Shown: positions 1-9,486 of the stretch, piece after piece
Layout of the letters: each line of letters opens with the position of its first letter
How positions within the stretch are numbered: the stretch's first letter is position 1
Source: Algoriphagus sp.
GTDB lineage: Bacteria; Bacteroidota; Bacteroidia; Cytophagales; Cyclobacteriaceae
DNA length: 64,000 nt
Direction: 5' to 3'
Assembly (NCBI RefSeq): GCF_024305035.1
Contig: NZ_JAMWZB010000019.1
Location: 1 to 64,000, forward strand
Position numbers and translations under genes: made by a program
The notes under the pieces: generated by a model
Seen by the model: the letters and a program-made list of their open reading frames with translations, nothing else
Told to the model about the DNA's origin: nothing
Databases searched by the model: none

Positions 1-54
1 GCCAAGGCGTGTTCGGGACTTGCACCCTATAGCTATCGCCCATGCTGGGCACAC
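1..54 (-). mobile_element. 5' end of a group II intron (partial, continues off the left edge)
   Basis: Read on the minus strand, the first base at 54 opens with GTGTGCCCAGCATGGGCG, and further in comes GGTGCAAGTCCCGAAC. This matches the usual 5' boundary (GUGYG) and early domain I of bacterial group II introns as I know them; no search was run. The rest of the ribozyme and any reverse transcriptase would lie to the left of the window. On the minus strand the intron start sits 6 nt after a perfect 10-bp hairpin (61-86), which recalls class C introns that insert next to terminator hairpins. The short open frames through this stretch do not look like coding sequence. Confidence 0.55.
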
Positions 55-60
55 CATCAT

Positions 61-94
61 GAGGCTGTCCCTAATCGGACAGCCTCTTTTTTTT
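61..94 (+). terminator. Strong Rho-independent terminator
   Basis: A perfect 10-bp stem (GAGGCTGTCC at 61-70 and GGACAGCCTC at 77-86) with a 6-nt loop is followed by eight T residues at 87-94. The T run is on the plus strand, so it terminates plus-strand transcription from a gene left of the window. The putative group II intron starts only 6 nt from the stem, in antisense orientation. Confidence 0.85.
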
Positions 95-163
95 GGCCCG
101 AACTTCATTTTATTGCACTAAACAAAAATAAATTCTGGCAAAAAGTAGCAAAAGCAAATTTTA

Positions 164-194
164 TTTGAGCAGAATTATTATTTGAAATAATTTG
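164..194 (+). promoter_or_regulatory. Candidate Bacteroidota promoter for the first susC/susD pair
   Basis: TTTG at 164-167 is followed 20 nt later by TAATTTG at 188-194. This is close to the Bacteroidota sigma-ABfr consensus (TTTG, about 19-21 nt, TAnnTTTG), one base short in the -7 box. It would give an A+T-rich leader of roughly 270 nt before the susC-like ATG at 477. Apart from this, 95-476 shows no gene, only A/T-rich DNA. The match is weak because such words are frequent in this composition. Confidence 0.25.
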
Positions 195-476
195 ATATTT
201 TTTTGAACACCTTTCTTTAAATTAACCGCTTATTATTTTTAAATTAAGCATGTTTTAAGTTTCCAATTTAAAATTTATGTATTCATCTATGGATTTTAAG
301 CAAATTTCTAAGCTGTCTCATTTGATCAAAATCGCTCAAAATCAAGTGAAAATCTGAATTTAAATTTCTATAGGAGCGAATACAGCAATGTTCAATTTCA
401 TAAAACAGAAAAAAACCGCAAATACCCTGAATAATCTACATAAAACCAATTTTCAAAATTCTAACCTTTCTAACAC

Positions 477-3400
477 ATGAAAAACAGCTACAAGTTTACC
501 TTGCTGTTTCTGATGAGTTTGCTGACTTCCGTCTCGCTATTTGCGCAGCAAACGATATCAGGAAAAGTAACAGCAGAAGAAGACGGACAGCCCCTACCGG
601 GTGTCAGTATCGTAGTCCAGGGGACCTCGACAGGTACGGTCACGGATATCGACGGGAACTATTCGATCAACGTACCCAACTCCGAATCGATCTTGGTATT
701 TTCCTTTATCGGCTTTGAAAGTCAGGAAATCCTTGTGGGTAATACCACCACCATCAATGTGGTCCTAGCCACAGAGGAATCCCAGCTCGATGAGGTGATC
801 GTGACTGCTTTTGGGATTTCCCAGGAGAAAAAATCCTTGGGGTATTCGGCCCAAAGTATCGATGCAGAAGCCATCACCAAATCCAGACAACCCAATCTTG
901 TGAATTCACTACAGGGACAAGTAGCCGGGGTACAAATCACCAATTCAGGAGGTGCTCCCGGACAATCCGCCCGAATCATCATACGGGGAATCAACTCACT
1001 GGATCCATCGGCTGACAATCAGCCACTTTTCGTGGTTGATGGGGTTCCTGTGGACAACTCTACCATTGAAGCTGCAAATGATAGAACCCCTCGGGGTATG
1101 TCAAACAGAATCGCTGATATCAATCCTAATGATATCGAGTCCATGTCTGTACTAAAAGGTGCTGCTGCAACAGCTCTCTATGGGGTACGTGCTGCCAATG
1201 GGGCGGTAATCATCACCACCAAAAAAGGGAAGGCGGGAGAAATAAGAGTGAATTTCAACTCTTCCTTAGGATTTGATAAGCTGGTCAAAAAACCTAGGTT
1301 ACAAAAAGAATATGGACAGGGATTTAGCGGGGAGCGGGATGATTCCAGTTTCTGGCCTTCTTGGGGTGCAAATATCGCTGAGGAAAACGATCCGAACTAT
1401 GTCTATCAAGACAACTGGACTCGAGCCTTCGATACCGGTGTCAATTTTGACAATAGCTTAAGTGTGTCTGGCGGAAACGAAAACGCCACGTTTTACACCT
1501 CCATTGGACGACTGGATCAAAAAGGAATTATCCCATTTTCGAATTGGGATAGAACCAGTGCCAAACTTTCCGGGACGATCAAAGTCAATGAAAAGTTCAA
1601 CTTTTCCGGCTCCATGAATTACACCAACTCGGGTGGTAATCGTGTGCCTCACGATCGATTCTTGGAACGAATGATGTATTGGTCAGAGACACAAGATGTC
1701 CGTGACTACATCAATCCCGATGGCACCATGAAGACCTATGCAAACACCAATCCCATTTATGATGCGCGTTTTGCCACTTATGAAGATAATGTCAATCGCA
1801 TCATTGGAAACATCAATTTGAACTATAGCCCGACCGATTGGCTAACCTTTTCCTACCGATTGGGAATGGATAATTATTCTGATTCCCGAACAGAAATCAC
1901 TCCAGGTCCAATGGGAATAGACGGAGAAGTAGCCTTGAGTTCTACCGGATTTTTGGAAGAAACCCGAATCAACAGTCGTGACTTAACCTCCAATTTCTAC
2001 ATCACACTTCGGAAACAATGGAATGAGGACTGGAACACTACCTTAAGATTTGGAAATGACGTCTTCGAAAGAAGATTTGACCGAGTGACTGCCACCGGAT
2101 CCAATTTTGTAATTCCGGGATTTTATAACCTCAATAACACGACTCAAATCTTTGCCTCCCAAGGTAAAAGTATGAGAAGATTAGTCGGTTTCTATGGGGA
2201 TTTAATGGTAGACTATAAAAACTATCTTTTCCTTAACATCACCGGCAGAAATGACATTTCCTCTACCCTTCCTGTGGACAACAATTCCTTCTTTTATCCT
2301 TCCATTAACTTGAGTTATGCCTTCAGCGAGCATTTGGAAATGCCCAGTTGGGTGACTTTTGGAAAACTGAGAGCCTCGTGGGCTCAGGTTGGTAAAGACA
2401 CTAATCCGCATATTCTTGGAGCCACCTTTGTATCTCCAGCTATTTTCCCGCTGAATGGTCAAGTCGGATTTTCAAGGAACTCCACCTTTGGGGATCCACT
2501 GTTAAGACCCGAACAAACCACATCGGTGGAAGTAGGTACGCAGCTGGCATTCTTGAACAACCGAGCTAGCCTGGATGTAACGTATTACAAGTCAAACGCA
2601 AAAGATCAAATCATTCCAGTTCCAATCTCGGATGCGACTGGATTTTCTTCCTACATCACCAATGCCGGTGAAATCGAAAACAGAGGATGGGAAATTGTCC
2701 TGGGAGGAACTCCAATCGAGCGAGGTGATTTCCGCTGGGATGTTACCGCCAATATCACCACCAACCAAAACGAAATCGTGTCCATCCGTGAAGGAATTGA
2801 TCAAATCGTGGTGGGGTCACAGTTTGGCTATGTAGGAAGTACAGTTACCATGATTTTGAAAGAAGGCCGACCTTATGGAGATATTTATGGATCCAGCTAC
2901 GTAAGACCTGACGCAGATCCCGACTCAGAAGTCCTGGACCGTAGCCTACCTCAGTTAATTGGCGCAAATGGCTTCCCTGTTCGAACCGGTTCTCAGCTGG
3001 TCCTGGGTAATGCCGTTCCAAAAGTTTTTGGAGGTCTAAGAAATGATTTCAATTACAAAGGATTTGAGCTTTCTTTCTTGGTGGATTTCAGAGCGGGAGT
3101 AGATCAATACAGCCAGTTTGACAACTTCCTTTCTGCTTTTGGAAAACAAGAAGCTTCCTTGGCCAGAAATGATTTTCGGGTATTCCCGGGTGTGCTTGCC
3201 GACGGATCTCCGAATAATCAGGAAGTTTGGTTAGGGCAGGGTGTTGGCCCTGATGGAGTAAATTACGGAGCTGGATACTGGAGAAATCATTACCGAACCA
3301 CTTCTGAAAATTTTGTGGTTGATGCCAGCTTTATCAAACTTCGAAACATCACCTTAGCCTACAATCTTCGGCCCAATTTGATCGAGCGAACTCCATTCAG

Positions 3401-3569
3401 AACGGCTAGAATTTCCGTAGCGGCAAATAACATCATCCTTTACACCCCATGGGATGGCTTTGATCCGGAATCATTTTCTGCCGGTGCCGGAGGTAATGCA
3501 GTTGGATTTACCGGACTCGGATTCCCGGGCGTACAAAGTGTTTTCTTCACCCTGAATTTGGGATTGTAA
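477..3569 (+). CDS. SusC/RagA-family TonB-linked outer membrane transporter
   Basis: This protein of 1030 aa should form a 22-strand outer-membrane barrel that imports an oligomeric nutrient with its SusD partner, powered by TonB. An N-terminal signal peptide (about residues 1-23, ending LFA-Q) is followed by a CarboxypepD_reg-like domain (about 27-100) with the usual GTVTDIDGNYSI core. Next come the SusC signature DEVIVTAFG (about 105) and the plug domain, with LFVVDGVPVDNS and ALYGVRAANGAVIITT. The barrel ends in an aromatic-containing strand (FFTLNLGL). There is no N-terminal STN domain, so no direct anti-sigma signalling is expected. The susD-like gene follows 21 nt downstream. No glycoside hydrolase or peptidase of a classic utilisation locus is adjacent, so the substrate cannot be inferred. 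Confidence 0.95.
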   Translation: MKNSYKFTLLFLMSLLTSVSLFAQQTISGKVTAEEDGQPLPGVSIVVQGTSTGTVTDIDGNYSINVPNSESILVFSFIGFESQEILVGNTTTINVVLATEESQLDEVIVTAFGISQEKKSLGYSAQSIDAEAITKSRQPNLVNSLQGQVAGVQITNSGGAPGQSARIIIRGINSLDPSADNQPLFVVDGVPVDNSTIEAANDRTPRGMSNRIADINPNDIESMSVLKGAAATALYGVRAANGAVIITTKKGKAGEIRVNFNSSLGFDKLVKKPRLQKEYGQGFSGERDDSSFWPSWGANIAEENDPNYVYQDNWTRAFDTGVNFDNSLSVSGGNENATFYTSIGRLDQKGIIPFSNWDRTSAKLSGTIKVNEKFNFSGSMNYTNSGGNRVPHDRFLERMMYWSETQDVRDYINPDGTMKTYANTNPIYDARFATYEDNVNRIIGNINLNYSPTDWLTFSYRLGMDNYSDSRTEITPGPMGIDGEVALSSTGFLEETRINSRDLTSNFYITLRKQWNEDWNTTLRFGNDVFERRFDRVTATGSNFVIPGFYNLNNTTQIFASQGKSMRRLVGFYGDLMVDYKNYLFLNITGRNDISSTLPVDNNSFFYPSINLSYAFSEHLEMPSWVTFGKLRASWAQVGKDTNPHILGATFVSPAIFPLNGQVGFSRNSTFGDPLLRPEQTTSVEVGTQLAFLNNRASLDVTYYKSNAKDQIIPVPISDATGFSSYITNAGEIENRGWEIVLGGTPIERGDFRWDVTANITTNQNEIVSIREGIDQIVVGSQFGYVGSTVTMILKEGRPYGDIYGSSYVRPDADPDSEVLDRSLPQLIGANGFPVRTGSQLVLGNAVPKVFGGLRNDFNYKGFELSFLVDFRAGVDQYSQFDNFLSAFGKQEASLARNDFRVFPGVLADGSPNNQEVWLGQGVGPDGVNYGAGYWRNHYRTTSENFVVDASFIKLRNITLAYNLRPNLIERTPFRTARISVAANNIILYTPWDGFDPESFSAGAGGNAVGFTGLGFPGVQSVFFTLNLGL

Positions 3570-3590
3570 ACCTTCTAAATCACGAAAAAG

Positions 3591-5003
3591 ATGAAATTTA
3601 AAAATAAACTATCAGCGATTTTAGGAGCATCTATTCTCTTATTGGCTTCGGCTTGTGAGTCCTTTTTGGATGTCAATGAAAATCCCAACAATCCAGAAGA
3701 TGCTCCCATCTCAGGATTAATGACCAATAGCACCTATGAAACGGCGCTTAATGTACAGCGCGCAGGGAGTGCTACCAGTAATTATGTGCAATACTTAGCC
3801 TCTCCAAACCCCTCTAGCGGTTCGGATATCATGGATCAATTGGACTTTAGCGGTACTTGGTTCAACCTTTACAATGTGATGACCGATCTCAACGAGATCA
3901 TCCGAAAAGCCGAAGAATCCGGTGCCAATCATTACCTTGGTGCTGGCCAGATTTTAATGGCTTTAAACTTGGGCATGACCGTTGATTTGTTTGGCGATGT
4001 TCCTTTCTCAGAAAGTTTCAATTTTGAAACAGTGACCCCGGCTTACGATGATGATCAGATTCTATACGATCAGGTGATCAGTTTACTGGATCAAGGGATC
4101 GCAAACCTTCAAACTGAATCTGCTATTTCCATCGGCGGGGATGATTTTATTTTCGCAGGAGACATTGACAGTTGGATCAAGTTTGGATACTCTCTTAAAG
4201 CCCGGTTTTTGATTCACACCAAAGGCAGTGCTTCTTATGATGCCAATGAGGTTTTATCTGCTGTTGCGGCAGGGTTTTCTTCCAATGCAGATGATGCCCA
4301 AGTTACCTTCTTTGAGCAGCGCTTTAATCCCTGGGCCCAAGTGGCGATCAACAATGAAAACCTGCTTTTAGGAGGCTGGATTTCTGAGCAATTTATTGAA
4401 GCATTGGACGGAACGTCTTATCCTGTGGCAGACCCTCGCCTTCCCCTCATGGTAGGCACGACGGATGATGGAGAATTTATCGGGGTGCCCAATGGTGCTG
4501 GACGAGGTGATGCCCCCGAGCAAGGCGCACGGTCTACCCTGATTCCAGGGCAATTCTACACCTCCGAACAATCTCCTATCCTGATTGCCACCTTTGCGGA
4601 GTTGAAGTTTATTGAGGCGGAAGCAGCCTTGGATTCAGATCCGGGACGAGCTTATGAGGCTTACCTTTCCGGAATTGAAGCTCATATGGATATGTTGGGC
4701 GTAAGTGAAGAGGACAAAGCTACCTATTTAGCCGACCCAAGCGTTGGTGTAGGAGCTGGAGCTTTGACCTTAGATGACATCATGAAAGAAAAGTGGGTGG
4801 CCATGTTCCTTCATCCGGAAACCTGGAATGATGCCCGAAGATTTGATTATGGCTACAAAGACATGACCCTTCCTGCCAATTTGAATCCTAATCTAAACGG
4901 AAATTTCATTCGTCGTCTAGCCTATCCAGACAGTGAGGTCAGCCGAAACGGGGACAATGTTCCTCAGGTCACCTTACTGGACCGAATCTGGTGGGATCAA
5001 TAA
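3591..5003 (+). CDS. SusD/RagB-like nutrient-binding lipoprotein
   Basis: A lipoprotein of 470 aa, partner of the upstream SusC-like barrel, expected on the cell surface as the lid that captures substrate. The signal peptide ends in a lipobox (LLASAC, Cys about residue 22). FLDVNENPNNP just after it is the typical mature N-terminus of the SusD-like family that resembles Pfam SusD-like_2. The C-terminal region has the usual EKWVAMFLHPETWNDARR-type helix. It forms a two-gene operon with susC and ends before a clear terminator. Substrate unknown. Confidence 0.93.
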   Translation: MKFKNKLSAILGASILLLASACESFLDVNENPNNPEDAPISGLMTNSTYETALNVQRAGSATSNYVQYLASPNPSSGSDIMDQLDFSGTWFNLYNVMTDLNEIIRKAEESGANHYLGAGQILMALNLGMTVDLFGDVPFSESFNFETVTPAYDDDQILYDQVISLLDQGIANLQTESAISIGGDDFIFAGDIDSWIKFGYSLKARFLIHTKGSASYDANEVLSAVAAGFSSNADDAQVTFFEQRFNPWAQVAINNENLLLGGWISEQFIEALDGTSYPVADPRLPLMVGTTDDGEFIGVPNGAGRGDAPEQGARSTLIPGQFYTSEQSPILIATFAELKFIEAEAALDSDPGRAYEAYLSGIEAHMDMLGVSEEDKATYLADPSVGVGAGALTLDDIMKEKWVAMFLHPETWNDARRFDYGYKDMTLPANLNPNLNGNFIRRLAYPDSEVSRNGDNVPQVTLLDRIWWDQ

Positions 5004-5020
5004 AAATTAATTATTTAATC

Positions 5021-5051
5021 AAGTCTCCTGCATAAGCGGGAGACTTTTTTT
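5021..5051 (+). terminator. Rho-independent terminator after the first susC/susD operon
   Basis: An 8-bp stem (AAGTCTCC at 5021-5028, GGAGACTT at 5039-5046) with a 10-nt loop is followed by a T-rich run. It closes the susC/susD operon and stands only about 12 nt before the next ATG. Confidence 0.8.
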
Positions 5052-5062
5052 ATTTTACACCT

Positions 5063-6361
5063 ATGAATCGAATACTTCTTGCACTATTAATCCTCACTTG
5101 CTCCTGCACGGTCCAAAAAATCAACAAAAGCATTCGTAAATCCGAGGTTTTTGAAAAAGGACACTTGGGCTTAATGATAGTCGATCCAGTCAAAAACAAA
5201 ACCCTCAGCGCCATCAATGAGGACAAATACTTCATTCCTGCCTCAAACACCAAGCTTTTTACGTTTTACACTTCCTATACGATTCTCGGTGATGAAAAAA
5301 TCAACGGCTTGAATTACTTGGAACGTGGAGATTCGCTGATTTTTTGGGGTACAGGAGATCCGAGTTTGCTCCATCCTGATTTTCAGGACAGCACGGTTAT
5401 CGATTTTTTGAAATCCTTTAAAAAAGATCTTTTTTTGGTGGATAATTTTGATCAGGTGGATGCATTTGGACCAGGCTGGTCCTGGGATTGGTACAATGCC
5501 TACTATGCCACCGAACGGTCGGCATTTCCGGTTTATGGAAATGTGGTGCGTTTCTCCAAGGACTCCACCATGGCCGGATTTAACACTTATCCCTCCTATT
5601 TTGAGAATAAATTGATACCGGCTGTTGGGCCTCCTGATTATTTAACCTTTCGTAGAAATCGCTTCAAAAATGAGTACGAATACTTCACCCCTGAATCCAG
5701 CAAAACCTTTGAACGGGACATTCCATTTGTGACATCCGCAGAATTTACAGCCAATTTACTCGAAGAAAAAATTGGTAAAAAAGTTACCCTGATCCAATCT
5801 TCCAATTACCTAGACTCGGAACCCCTTAAACTCCAAACCGCTGCAGCAGACAGCATTTATGCCCAAATGATGAAAATCAGCGATAATTTTTTGGCCGAGC
5901 AACTCTTACTCTTAGTTTCCGATCAACTCAACAATGAACTCAGCACTCGAGAGGCAATCGATTATGCCAAAGAGAATCTGCTGGATGATCTGCCCGACGA
6001 ACCCATGTGGCATGATGGTTCGGGACTTTCCGCTAGAAATATGTTTACGCCACGATCAATCATTGCCCTTTTGGGAAAAATCAGAGCGGAAGTCCCATGG
6101 GAAAAAATCCAGGCCTACTTCCCCGCAGGGGGAGAATCGGGAACGATCCGAAGTTGGTATCCTGCAGATCCAGGGCAGCCTGCCTATATTTATGCTAAAA
6201 CCGGTACGCTGAGCATGTCCAATGCTTTGAGTGGATATTTGCTGACCAAAAGCGGAAAAATCCTTCATTTTTCCTGTCTGATGAATAACTATCAGATTCC
6301 CTCCAGCGAATTGAAAACGGAACTGCAAAAAGTCCTTTACATGATCCACGATAGGTATTGA
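5063..6361 (+). CDS. dacB: D-alanyl-D-alanine carboxypeptidase/endopeptidase (PBP4, peptidase S13)
   Basis: A 432-aa low-molecular-weight penicillin-binding protein that trims or cleaves peptidoglycan peptide cross-links in the periplasm. All three active-site motifs of family S13 are visible: SNTK at residues 61-64, SDN at 273-275 and KTG at 379-381. The N-terminus (MNRILLALLILTCSC) looks like a signal peptide, possibly lipoprotein-type, though neither cysteine has an ideal lipobox. The start is the ATG 12 nt after the preceding terminator. The length fits the family. The gene symbol follows family usage. Confidence 0.88.
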   Translation: MNRILLALLILTCSCTVQKINKSIRKSEVFEKGHLGLMIVDPVKNKTLSAINEDKYFIPASNTKLFTFYTSYTILGDEKINGLNYLERGDSLIFWGTGDPSLLHPDFQDSTVIDFLKSFKKDLFLVDNFDQVDAFGPGWSWDWYNAYYATERSAFPVYGNVVRFSKDSTMAGFNTYPSYFENKLIPAVGPPDYLTFRRNRFKNEYEYFTPESSKTFERDIPFVTSAEFTANLLEEKIGKKVTLIQSSNYLDSEPLKLQTAAADSIYAQMMKISDNFLAEQLLLLVSDQLNNELSTREAIDYAKENLLDDLPDEPMWHDGSGLSARNMFTPRSIIALLGKIRAEVPWEKIQAYFPAGGESGTIRSWYPADPGQPAYIYAKTGTLSMSNALSGYLLTKSGKILHFSCLMNNYQIPSSELKTELQKVLYMIHDRY

Positions 6362-6364
6362 AAT

Positions 6365-6841
6365 ATGAAAAAATTACCTCAACCCAACAGCTATATTTCT
6401 TTAAAGAAGGAAATCAGTCAGCTTCTGATCGCCAGAAGAGAGCAAGCTGGACGGGCTGTAAATACGATTTTGGCACAGACTTACTGGCCAATAGGAAGGC
6501 ACATCGTGAAGTTTGAACAGGGGGAAGAAGAAAAATCGGAGTATGAAACCAATTTGCTAAACCCACTTTCAAAAGATTTGACTTTGGCATTCGGTAAAGG
6601 TTTTGGAAGATCAAACTGGGTCTATATTCGAAAACTCTACCTTGCTCTTCCAATTTGTGGGACACTATCCCACAATTTGGGGTGGAGCCTCTATTATGAA
6701 ATTTTAAAATCAGAAGAACCGCTTGAAATCAGTTTCTACACCAAACCATGGGAAAAAGAAAACTGGTTTGCCCGGGGACTCAAACGCCAAATGAAAAGCA
6801 CGCTTTTTCATCGAATGGCATGGAGTCAGGACAAAGAGTAG
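6365..6841 (+). pseudogene. Truncated YhcG/DUF1016 nuclease-family gene (N-terminal domain only)
   Basis: The 158 aa match the DUF1016 N-terminal winged-helix domain of YhcG-like proteins. Recognisable parts are the N-terminal helix, GKGFGRSNWVYIRKLYLA, the conserved GWS.YYE and NWF.RGLKRQ motifs, and an end at LFHRMAWSQDKE. Family members normally run to about 340-380 aa with a C-terminal PD-(D/E)XK nuclease domain (PF06250). Here a TAG stops translation at the conserved DKE junction and I see no nuclease-like sequence in any frame downstream before the next gene. It starts 3 nt after dacB and may be read through from it. The truncation suggests a defence-type gene that lost its catalytic half; a stable stand-alone DNA-binding fragment is possible. 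Confidence 0.75.
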
Positions 6842-6956
6842 GTTTTAGGCAAAATACAACTGCAACTGCTTTTTGTCAGCCAGTACCAACTCTATCTTCC
6901 ATAAAACCAAGAACTCACATACGAACTTGAGAACCTTCTTTCCAAAGACTAGAACT

Positions 6957-9023
6957 ATGAAAATACGCCTCCTTATTATCCTTTTCCTTTGTTCATTGCA
7001 GAGCCTTTTCTCCCAATCCTTCACCATGGAGCAAGTAGGCAAATTCACCTTTCCCTCCGGACTCACAGCCGATCAGTCGGGAACTCAGCTCGCCTGGGTG
7101 ATGTACGAGCAGGGAAAGCGGAACGTGTATTACGCCAAAGCACCGGATTTCCAACCCGAAAAACTGACATCCTTTAATCAAGACGATGGACAGGAAATCA
7201 GCGGGCTAAGCTTCACCCCCGAAGGAAATCATTTGGTCTTTGTTCGCGGTGGAGACCATGGAGGAGGCAATGCTTCCTCCACTGTCAATGCCGATAATCT
7301 GGCCAAACTCCCAAAAGTAGAATTATTTGCCTTTGATCTCCCATCCCGAATGATCGAGAAAATTGGCGAAGGGGATAATATTCACCTAGGCAATTTTAGT
7401 GATATTTTATTTTTAAAAAACGGGCAAGTATGGAAAGCCAATGCCCACCACGTAGAAGCTCCAAAACAACTTTTTGAAATCAAGGGGAATGTCAATTCCA
7501 TGGAATATTCACCAGACGGGAAAAGCTTGGCTTTCACCGTCAATCGAGGAGGGCATCAACTCATCGGAATCTACCGGGATGAAGAAACGCCAATCCAGTT
7601 TATCGCGCCTTCCTTTCACCGCTATTCCCAGCCCAAATGGTCCCCGGACGGAAGCAAAATCGCCTTTATCAAAACGCTTGGGGGATCCGGCGCAGCTTAT
7701 CCCCTTTTAGAACCACGGCACAGCCCCTGGGAAATCTGGCAAGCGGACCTAACAAGTGGAAAAGCCAAGATGCTCTGGAAAGCACCGGAAACACTCCCCG
7801 GTTCCTACCGCTATTTCTTTTTTTCCTATCCCAATGAAAACGAATTGGTGTTTGAATCCTATCACGACGGCTGGCAACACCTCTACAGTTTGGATTTAAA
7901 GACTAAAACAGAAACACTTTTAACACCGGGAGACTACATGGTCGAGCAAATCAAACTCAGTCCTGATGGTGAAAAAGTGCTGTTTTCCGCAAATTTTGGC
8001 CCTGAAAAAGAAGATCAAGACCGAAGGCATATCGGCTCGGTGGAGTTGGCCAACAAAAAGCTGACATGGGAAACTTCAGGAGAAGGAATCGAAGCTTATC
8101 CCGTAGCTTTGACCAATGGGGATTTGGCCTATTTTTCAGCGACCGCAAAAAGACCGCATTTGGTTACTCTCAAACAAGACGAAGAAACCAAGCTCCTTCA
8201 AGCCGATCTGATCCCATCGGATTTCCCTGAGGATAAATTAGTCACACCAAAACAGGTACAATTTACTGCTCCAGATGGTACGACCGTTTTTGGGCAGCTA
8301 TTTGAAAAAGAAGGGGGTTCAGCAAAAAAGCCCGGCGTTGTATTCATCCACGGTGGCCCACAGCGTCAGATGCTTCTGGGCTGGAGCTACATGGACTATT
8401 ATACGAATACCTATGCCTTAAATCAGTATTTGGCAGAGATGGGCTTCGTCGTTCTTTCGGTGAATTTCCGATTGGGCATTGGCTATGGTTATAATTTTCA
8501 CCGACCGACAAATGCCTATTACCAAGGTGCCGTCGAATACCAAGACATCAAGGCTGGAGGAGAATTTTTAGCCAATCTCCCTCAGGTGGATCCCGATAAA
8601 ATCGGAGTTTATGGTGGAAGCTACGGAGGTTACTTGACCGCTTTGGCCTTGGCAAGAGATTCGGATTTATTCAAGGTGGGCGTGGATATTCATGGAGTAC
8701 ATGACCTGGACAGCCGCTATGATTTACCACAAGGGTATGAGATCGCTCCAGATTACCAGGAAGCTAAAAAAATCGCATGGGAATCCTCCCCGATCGCTGA
8801 TTTGGATACCTGGACCAGTCCGGTACTCTTCATTCACTCCGATGATGACCGCAATGTCAACGTGGCTCAAACGACCAATTTGATCCGCCGCTTTGACGAA
8901 TTGAACAAGCCCTATGAGTCCATACTGATTCCCGGAGACACCCATCATTGGATGAAATGGGAAAATATGATCCGAGTGTCCCATGAAACAGCTAACTTTC
9001 TCAAAAAGCACTTAATGGATTAG
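6957..9023 (+). CDS. S9-family serine peptidase (prolyl oligopeptidase / acylaminoacyl peptidase type)
   Basis: A secreted peptidase of 688 aa that probably removes dipeptides or acyl-amino acids from short peptides. An earlier in-frame start exists at 6873, but the ATG at 6957 gives a clean signal peptide (MKIRLLIILFLCSLQSLFSQ), so I chose it. The first 400 or so residues carry PD40/WD40-like propeller repeats with SPDGKSLAF- and SPDGSKIAF-type motifs. The alpha/beta-hydrolase domain has the nucleophile in GGSYGGY (Ser555), an Asp in HSDDDRNV (about 629-631) and the His in GDTHHW (663-664). Length and layout are standard for the family. Confidence 0.92.
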   Translation: MKIRLLIILFLCSLQSLFSQSFTMEQVGKFTFPSGLTADQSGTQLAWVMYEQGKRNVYYAKAPDFQPEKLTSFNQDDGQEISGLSFTPEGNHLVFVRGGDHGGGNASSTVNADNLAKLPKVELFAFDLPSRMIEKIGEGDNIHLGNFSDILFLKNGQVWKANAHHVEAPKQLFEIKGNVNSMEYSPDGKSLAFTVNRGGHQLIGIYRDEETPIQFIAPSFHRYSQPKWSPDGSKIAFIKTLGGSGAAYPLLEPRHSPWEIWQADLTSGKAKMLWKAPETLPGSYRYFFFSYPNENELVFESYHDGWQHLYSLDLKTKTETLLTPGDYMVEQIKLSPDGEKVLFSANFGPEKEDQDRRHIGSVELANKKLTWETSGEGIEAYPVALTNGDLAYFSATAKRPHLVTLKQDEETKLLQADLIPSDFPEDKLVTPKQVQFTAPDGTTVFGQLFEKEGGSAKKPGVVFIHGGPQRQMLLGWSYMDYYTNTYALNQYLAEMGFVVLSVNFRLGIGYGYNFHRPTNAYYQGAVEYQDIKAGGEFLANLPQVDPDKIGVYGGSYGGYLTALALARDSDLFKVGVDIHGVHDLDSRYDLPQGYEIAPDYQEAKKIAWESSPIADLDTWTSPVLFIHSDDDRNVNVAQTTNLIRRFDELNKPYESILIPGDTHHWMKWENMIRVSHETANFLKKHLMD

Positions 9024-9026
9024 ATC

Positions 9027-9452
9027 ATGGCTGAAAACAAAACTCAACCCACCGAGGCTTCTGTGGAAGATTTTCTCCATCAGGTAGAATCCCCAAAAAA
9101 AAGGGAAGATGCATTCCGCATCAAACAAATCATGGAAGAGGTCACCGGTGAAAAAGCCGTGATGTGGGGTGATTCCATCGTTGGGTTTGGGCAGTATCAC
9201 TACAAATATGAAAGCGGTCGAGAAGGGGATTTTCTGATTGTGGGATTTTCACCTCGCAAGACTTCTCTTTCCATTTACCTGCTTGGCTGTATGGAGAAAA
9301 GTTTTGATGACCTTTTTGCCCAGCTCGGCAAACATAAAACCGGAGCTTCCTGCCTGTATATTAATAAACTCGCTGATGTAGACGAAGAGGTTTTGCGGCA
9401 ATTGATCAAGGAATCCTATGATTGGATGAAGGCAAACTATCCGACGAATTAA
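9027..9452 (+). CDS. DUF1801 (YdhG-like) domain protein
   Basis: A 141-aa cytosolic protein of the DUF1801 family. Supporting features are the helical N-terminus with VEDFLHQVESPKKREDAF, the conserved MWGDSIVGFG core and the C-terminal LRQLIKESYDWMKANYP helix. The family has a small alpha/beta fold of unknown biochemical role. It lies 3 nt after the S9 peptidase and is probably co-transcribed with it. No signal peptide or catalytic motif is visible. Confidence 0.85.
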   Translation: MAENKTQPTEASVEDFLHQVESPKKREDAFRIKQIMEEVTGEKAVMWGDSIVGFGQYHYKYESGREGDFLIVGFSPRKTSLSIYLLGCMEKSFDDLFAQLGKHKTGASCLYINKLADVDEEVLRQLIKESYDWMKANYPTN

Positions 9453-9486
9453 ACCATCGTGGATCAAGATTTCTTAAATTCAACCC

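Noticed and set aside
3..32. Possible C-terminus of a plus-strand gene ending GVFGTCTL at 32
   Set aside because: The stretch reads better as the antisense of a group II intron 5' end; a frame of ten codons is no evidence.
6873..6956. N-terminal extension of the S9 peptidase from an upstream ATG
   Set aside because: The internal ATG at 6957 opens a clean signal peptide; the extension would bury it.
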